Source of the DNA: Anaerolineae bacterium
GTDB taxonomy: Bacteria; Chloroflexota; Anaerolineae; J102
DNA length: 6,535 bases
Reading direction: 5' to 3'
Assembly (NCBI GenBank): GCA_026992375.1
Contig: JALXAF010000213.1
Coordinates: forward strand, 1 to 6,535
A program made the translations under genes and the position numbers. Positions 5,265-6,535 of this stretch are shown piece by piece. The notes under the pieces were generated by a model. That model did no database searches. It had not been told where the DNA came from and saw nothing but the letters and a program-made list of their open reading frames with translations. Numbering within the stretch: position 1 is the stretch's first letter; each line of letters starts with the position of its first letter.

Positions 5265-5972
5265 ATGAATCCACCCTCCATCGCCCAAAACCTGCAACGC
5301 GTTTATGAACGCATCGCCGCAGCCGCGCTTCGCGCGGGACGCCGCCCGGCAGACATCACCCTGGTGGCGGTGAGCAAAACCCATCCCTGGGATTACGTGG
5401 CCGCGGCCATCGCCGCGGGCCAGACCGATTTCGGCGAAAATCGGCCCGAGGAAGCCCACGCCAAGTTCATCGAAAATCCCGACGCCGCGGGCGCGTCCTT
5501 CCGACTGCACCTCATCGGGCCCATCCAGAGCCGCAAGGCCAAAATCGCGTTGGCCTGCCGCCCCGTGCTCATCCACAGCATCGATCGGCTGAAGATCGCG
5601 CGCAAGCTGGATGCGCTGGCCGGGGAGCAGGGCGTCGCGCTGGACGCGCTGCTGGAGGTGAACGTGTCGGGTGAGGCCAGCAAGCACGGCTGGCCGCCCG
5701 CTGATCTCCATTGGCAATTGCCCGAACTGCTGGCACTGCCCCACCTGCGTCTCCACGGCCTGATGACCATCCCGCCCTACGACCCGGATCCGGAAACCGC
5801 GCGCCCCTACTTCATCGCCCTGCGCGAACTGCGCGATGATCTGGCCAGCGAACATCCTGATCACGACTGGTCGCAGCTAAGCATGGGCATGAGCCACGAC
5901 TTCGAGGTCGCCATCGAAGAGGGCGCTACCATCGTGCGGGTGGGCACGGCCATCTTCGGGCCCAGAGGATGA
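5265..5972 (+). CDS. yggS: YggS-family PLP homeostasis protein
   Basis: A 235-residue single-domain TIM-barrel protein that binds pyridoxal 5'-phosphate and buffers its free level. The family has no established catalytic activity and affects amino-acid and vitamin B6 balance; it acts in the cytoplasm. Family landmarks are in order: VAVSKTHP with the PLP lysine K38, FGENRPEEA (56-64), HLIGPIQSRK (82-91), IHSIDR (103-108), LEVNVSGEASKHG (130-142), GLMTIPP (165-171), SMGMSHDFE (207-215) and VRVGTAIFGPR (224-234). The length matches the family. The ATG at 5265 is chosen because the SIAQNL...VYERI helix starts there and the upstream in-frame codons lie in a repeat; no Shine-Dalgarno sequence is seen. 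The common neighbours proC, sepF and other division genes are absent. The gene stands alone between repeats. Confidence 0.95.
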   Translation: MNPPSIAQNLQRVYERIAAAALRAGRRPADITLVAVSKTHPWDYVAAAIAAGQTDFGENRPEEAHAKFIENPDAAGASFRLHLIGPIQSRKAKIALACRPVLIHSIDRLKIARKLDALAGEQGVALDALLEVNVSGEASKHGWPPADLHWQLPELLALPHLRLHGLMTIPPYDPDPETARPYFIALRELRDDLASEHPDHDWSQLSMGMSHDFEVAIEEGATIVRVGTAIFGPRG

Positions 5973-6043
5973 ATAGACATTATCAGAAATAACCTGTGGC
6001 AAGGCGAGCTATCAACCTTTCGCCCAATCATGCCCGAATCAAT

Positions 6044-6108
6044 GATCAATGATTGATGATTAAAGGGAAAATTCCGATGATTTGGCCTTTAATCATTGTT
6101 CATTAATC
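6044..6108. repeat. Palindrome GATCAATGATTGATGATTAAAGG after yggS
   Basis: The 23-base arms 6044-6066 and 6086-6108 are reverse complements at 19 of 23 positions around a 19-base loop. The left arm contains the exact inverted copy of 5234-5249. TGATGATTAAAG (6054-6065) also occurs exactly over the lutB stop codon (5038-5049). It could fold at the end of the yggS transcript, 71 bases past the stop codon. Confidence 0.75.
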
Positions 6109-6190
6109 TTTGAGTCTCATCGGCAGCAGCACGGTGCCAGACCTAAACAACAACTTTCTTATTTCCGATAAAGTCTAATAAAGGAATGCC

Positions 6191-6213
6191 CGCAAGGCCG
6201 CCAGGGCGCAAAG
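6191..6213 (+). repeat. Diverged CGCAAAGACGCAAAGGCGCAAAG copy
   Basis: It matches 2942-2964 at 19 of 23 positions, in the same orientation. Here only one arm of the inverted repeat seen at 2936-3014 is recognisable, so this may be a decayed or partial copy. Confidence 0.5.
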
Positions 6214-6230
6214 GGTGGAAATTTGCGTCG

Positions 6231-6251
6231 AGGCGGATGTGCGATCCGCCT
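6231..6251. repeat. Small hairpin, TGCG-loop family, copy 1
   Basis: AGGCGGAT pairs perfectly with ATCCGCCT around the loop GTGCG. Compared with copies 3 and 4, the stem has C and G exchanged on both sides, so pairing is kept. Confidence 0.8.
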
Positions 6252-6261
6252 ATCGAAATAA

Positions 6262-6346
6262 AGGTGACAGTCATTTCTCTTGGGACGAAAGCCGCTAGTT
6301 CAAACTCCAAAACGGCGCTACGATGCAAGCGAAGCGACTGTCACCT
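6262..6346. repeat. 85-base element with AGGTGACAGTC inverted ends
   Basis: AGGTGACAGTC (6262-6272) and GACTGTCACCT (6336-6346) are perfect 11-base inverted ends. The interior shows no gene and only weak pairing. From general knowledge, GGTGACAGTCACC-like palindromes occur beside REP-associated (Y1/RAYT) transposases. None is in this window, so a non-autonomous element is an inference. Confidence 0.65.
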
Positions 6347-6359
6347 GGGCGTAAGACCC

Positions 6360-6378
6360 GCCGGAACGCAATTCCGGC
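6360..6378. repeat. Small hairpin, TGCG-loop family, copy 2 (inverted)
   Basis: GCCGGAA pairs with TTCCGGC around CGCAA, which reads TTGCG on the other strand. The A-T pair next to the loop is flipped relative to copies 3 and 4, again preserving the stem. Confidence 0.8.
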
Positions 6379-6426
6379 TAGTACACGAAGGCCGAAATGA
6401 TTGTATGGTTGTTATGATAATGCGCC

Positions 6427-6449
6427 GCGCCGGATGTGCGATCCGGCGC
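6427..6449. repeat. Small hairpin, TGCG-loop family, copy 3
   Basis: GCGCCGGAT pairs perfectly with ATCCGGCGC around GTGCG, the strongest stem of the four. It is followed by ACTTTT, so it could weakly terminate transcription entering from the left, but it lies 454 bases past yggS. Confidence 0.8.
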
Positions 6450-6467
6450 ACTTTTCCCGCTCAACCC

Positions 6468-6486
6468 GCCGGATCGCATATCCGGC
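6468..6486. repeat. Small hairpin, TGCG-loop family, copy 4 (inverted)
   Basis: GCCGGAT pairs perfectly with ATCCGGC around CGCAT, which reads ATGCG on the other strand. CCC before it and GGG after it can extend the stem past a one-base bulge. Confidence 0.8.
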
Positions 6487-6535
6487 TGGGCGCAAGCGCA
6501 AGCAGCCAACTATACAATGACTTACGCCTCCTTGT

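Larger units (their letters stand above)
6397..6521. repeat. Long-range inverted pair enclosing hairpins 3 and 4
   Basis: ATGATTGTATGGTTG (6397-6411) and CAACTATACAATGAC (6507-6521) pair at 12 of 15 positions. Directly outside the right arm, CTTACGCC (6521-6528) is the exact reverse complement of GGCGTAAG (6348-6355). The two nested pairs enclose three of the four small hairpins, as though a larger folded unit existed. Confidence 0.5.
5973..6535. other. Repeat-dense region after yggS without genes
   Basis: No reading frame here resembles a protein. The region holds a palindrome of the yggS-flanking repeat (6044-6108), a diverged CGCAAAG-type stretch (6191-6213), four small hairpins with a common loop (6231-6486), an 85-base element with GGTGACAGTC ends (6262-6346) and two nested long-range inverted pairs (6348-6528). 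GGTGCCAGACCT at 6133-6144 shares GGTGCCAGA, inverted, with 1613-1621. Confidence 0.7.

Noticed and set aside
6290..6320. tRNA-like T-arm (TAGTTCAAACTCC)
   Set aside because: No matching acceptor, D or anticodon stems can be drawn around it.
6411..6421. GATAAT as a -10 element at the right end
   Set aside because: No -35 at suitable distance and no gene downstream within the window.
6231..6486. CRISPR array
   Set aside because: The hairpin copies are unevenly spaced, occur in both orientations and vary in the stem; there are no constant-length spacers and no cas genes.

Overview
The window looks like chromosomal DNA of a GC-rich bacterium, most plausibly of the Chloroflexota (Anaerolineae/Caldilineae-like). 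This is an inference from three traits: a multi-cyclophilin protein joined by Pro-Thr linkers, a Gram-positive-type LutB, and gene gaps packed with short imperfect palindromes of several unrelated families. No taxonomic marker gene is present. All recognised genes lie on the + strand.

Left part (1-2881). The window opens inside a large protein made of at least three cyclophilin-type peptidyl-prolyl isomerase (PPIase) domains joined by PTPTPTPTPFPP linkers. The middle domain has lost the catalytic Arg and Gln and is probably a pseudo-enzyme. A 239-base gap with a strong inverted repeat follows. Then come a compact single-domain cyclophilin with every key residue intact and, 18 bases on, a VTT/DedA-like integral membrane protein. 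The last two may be co-transcribed.

Middle part (2882-5047). About 740 non-coding bases hold four inverted-repeat elements, a 29-base direct repeat present twice and one candidate extended -10 promoter. They lead into a full-length lutB (lactate-utilisation iron-sulfur protein). Its start is best placed at a TTG behind a good Shine-Dalgarno sequence at 3612-3616. No lutA or lutC is in the window.

Right part (5048-6535). A palindromic gap separates lutB from yggS, the PLP-homeostasis protein. yggS is bracketed by oppositely oriented copies of one 16-base sequence. The final 560 bases carry no credible gene. They hold an 85-base element with GGTGACAGTC ends and four small hairpins whose stems differ by compensating changes around a conserved 5-base loop.

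The genes do not form an obvious single pathway: two are protein-folding enzymes, one is a membrane protein, one serves lactate oxidation and one serves cofactor homeostasis. I see no defence system, CRISPR array, transposase gene, tRNA or rRNA. The most unusual content is the degenerate middle cyclophilin domain and the dense mixture of intergenic palindrome families, especially the covarying hairpins near the right end.
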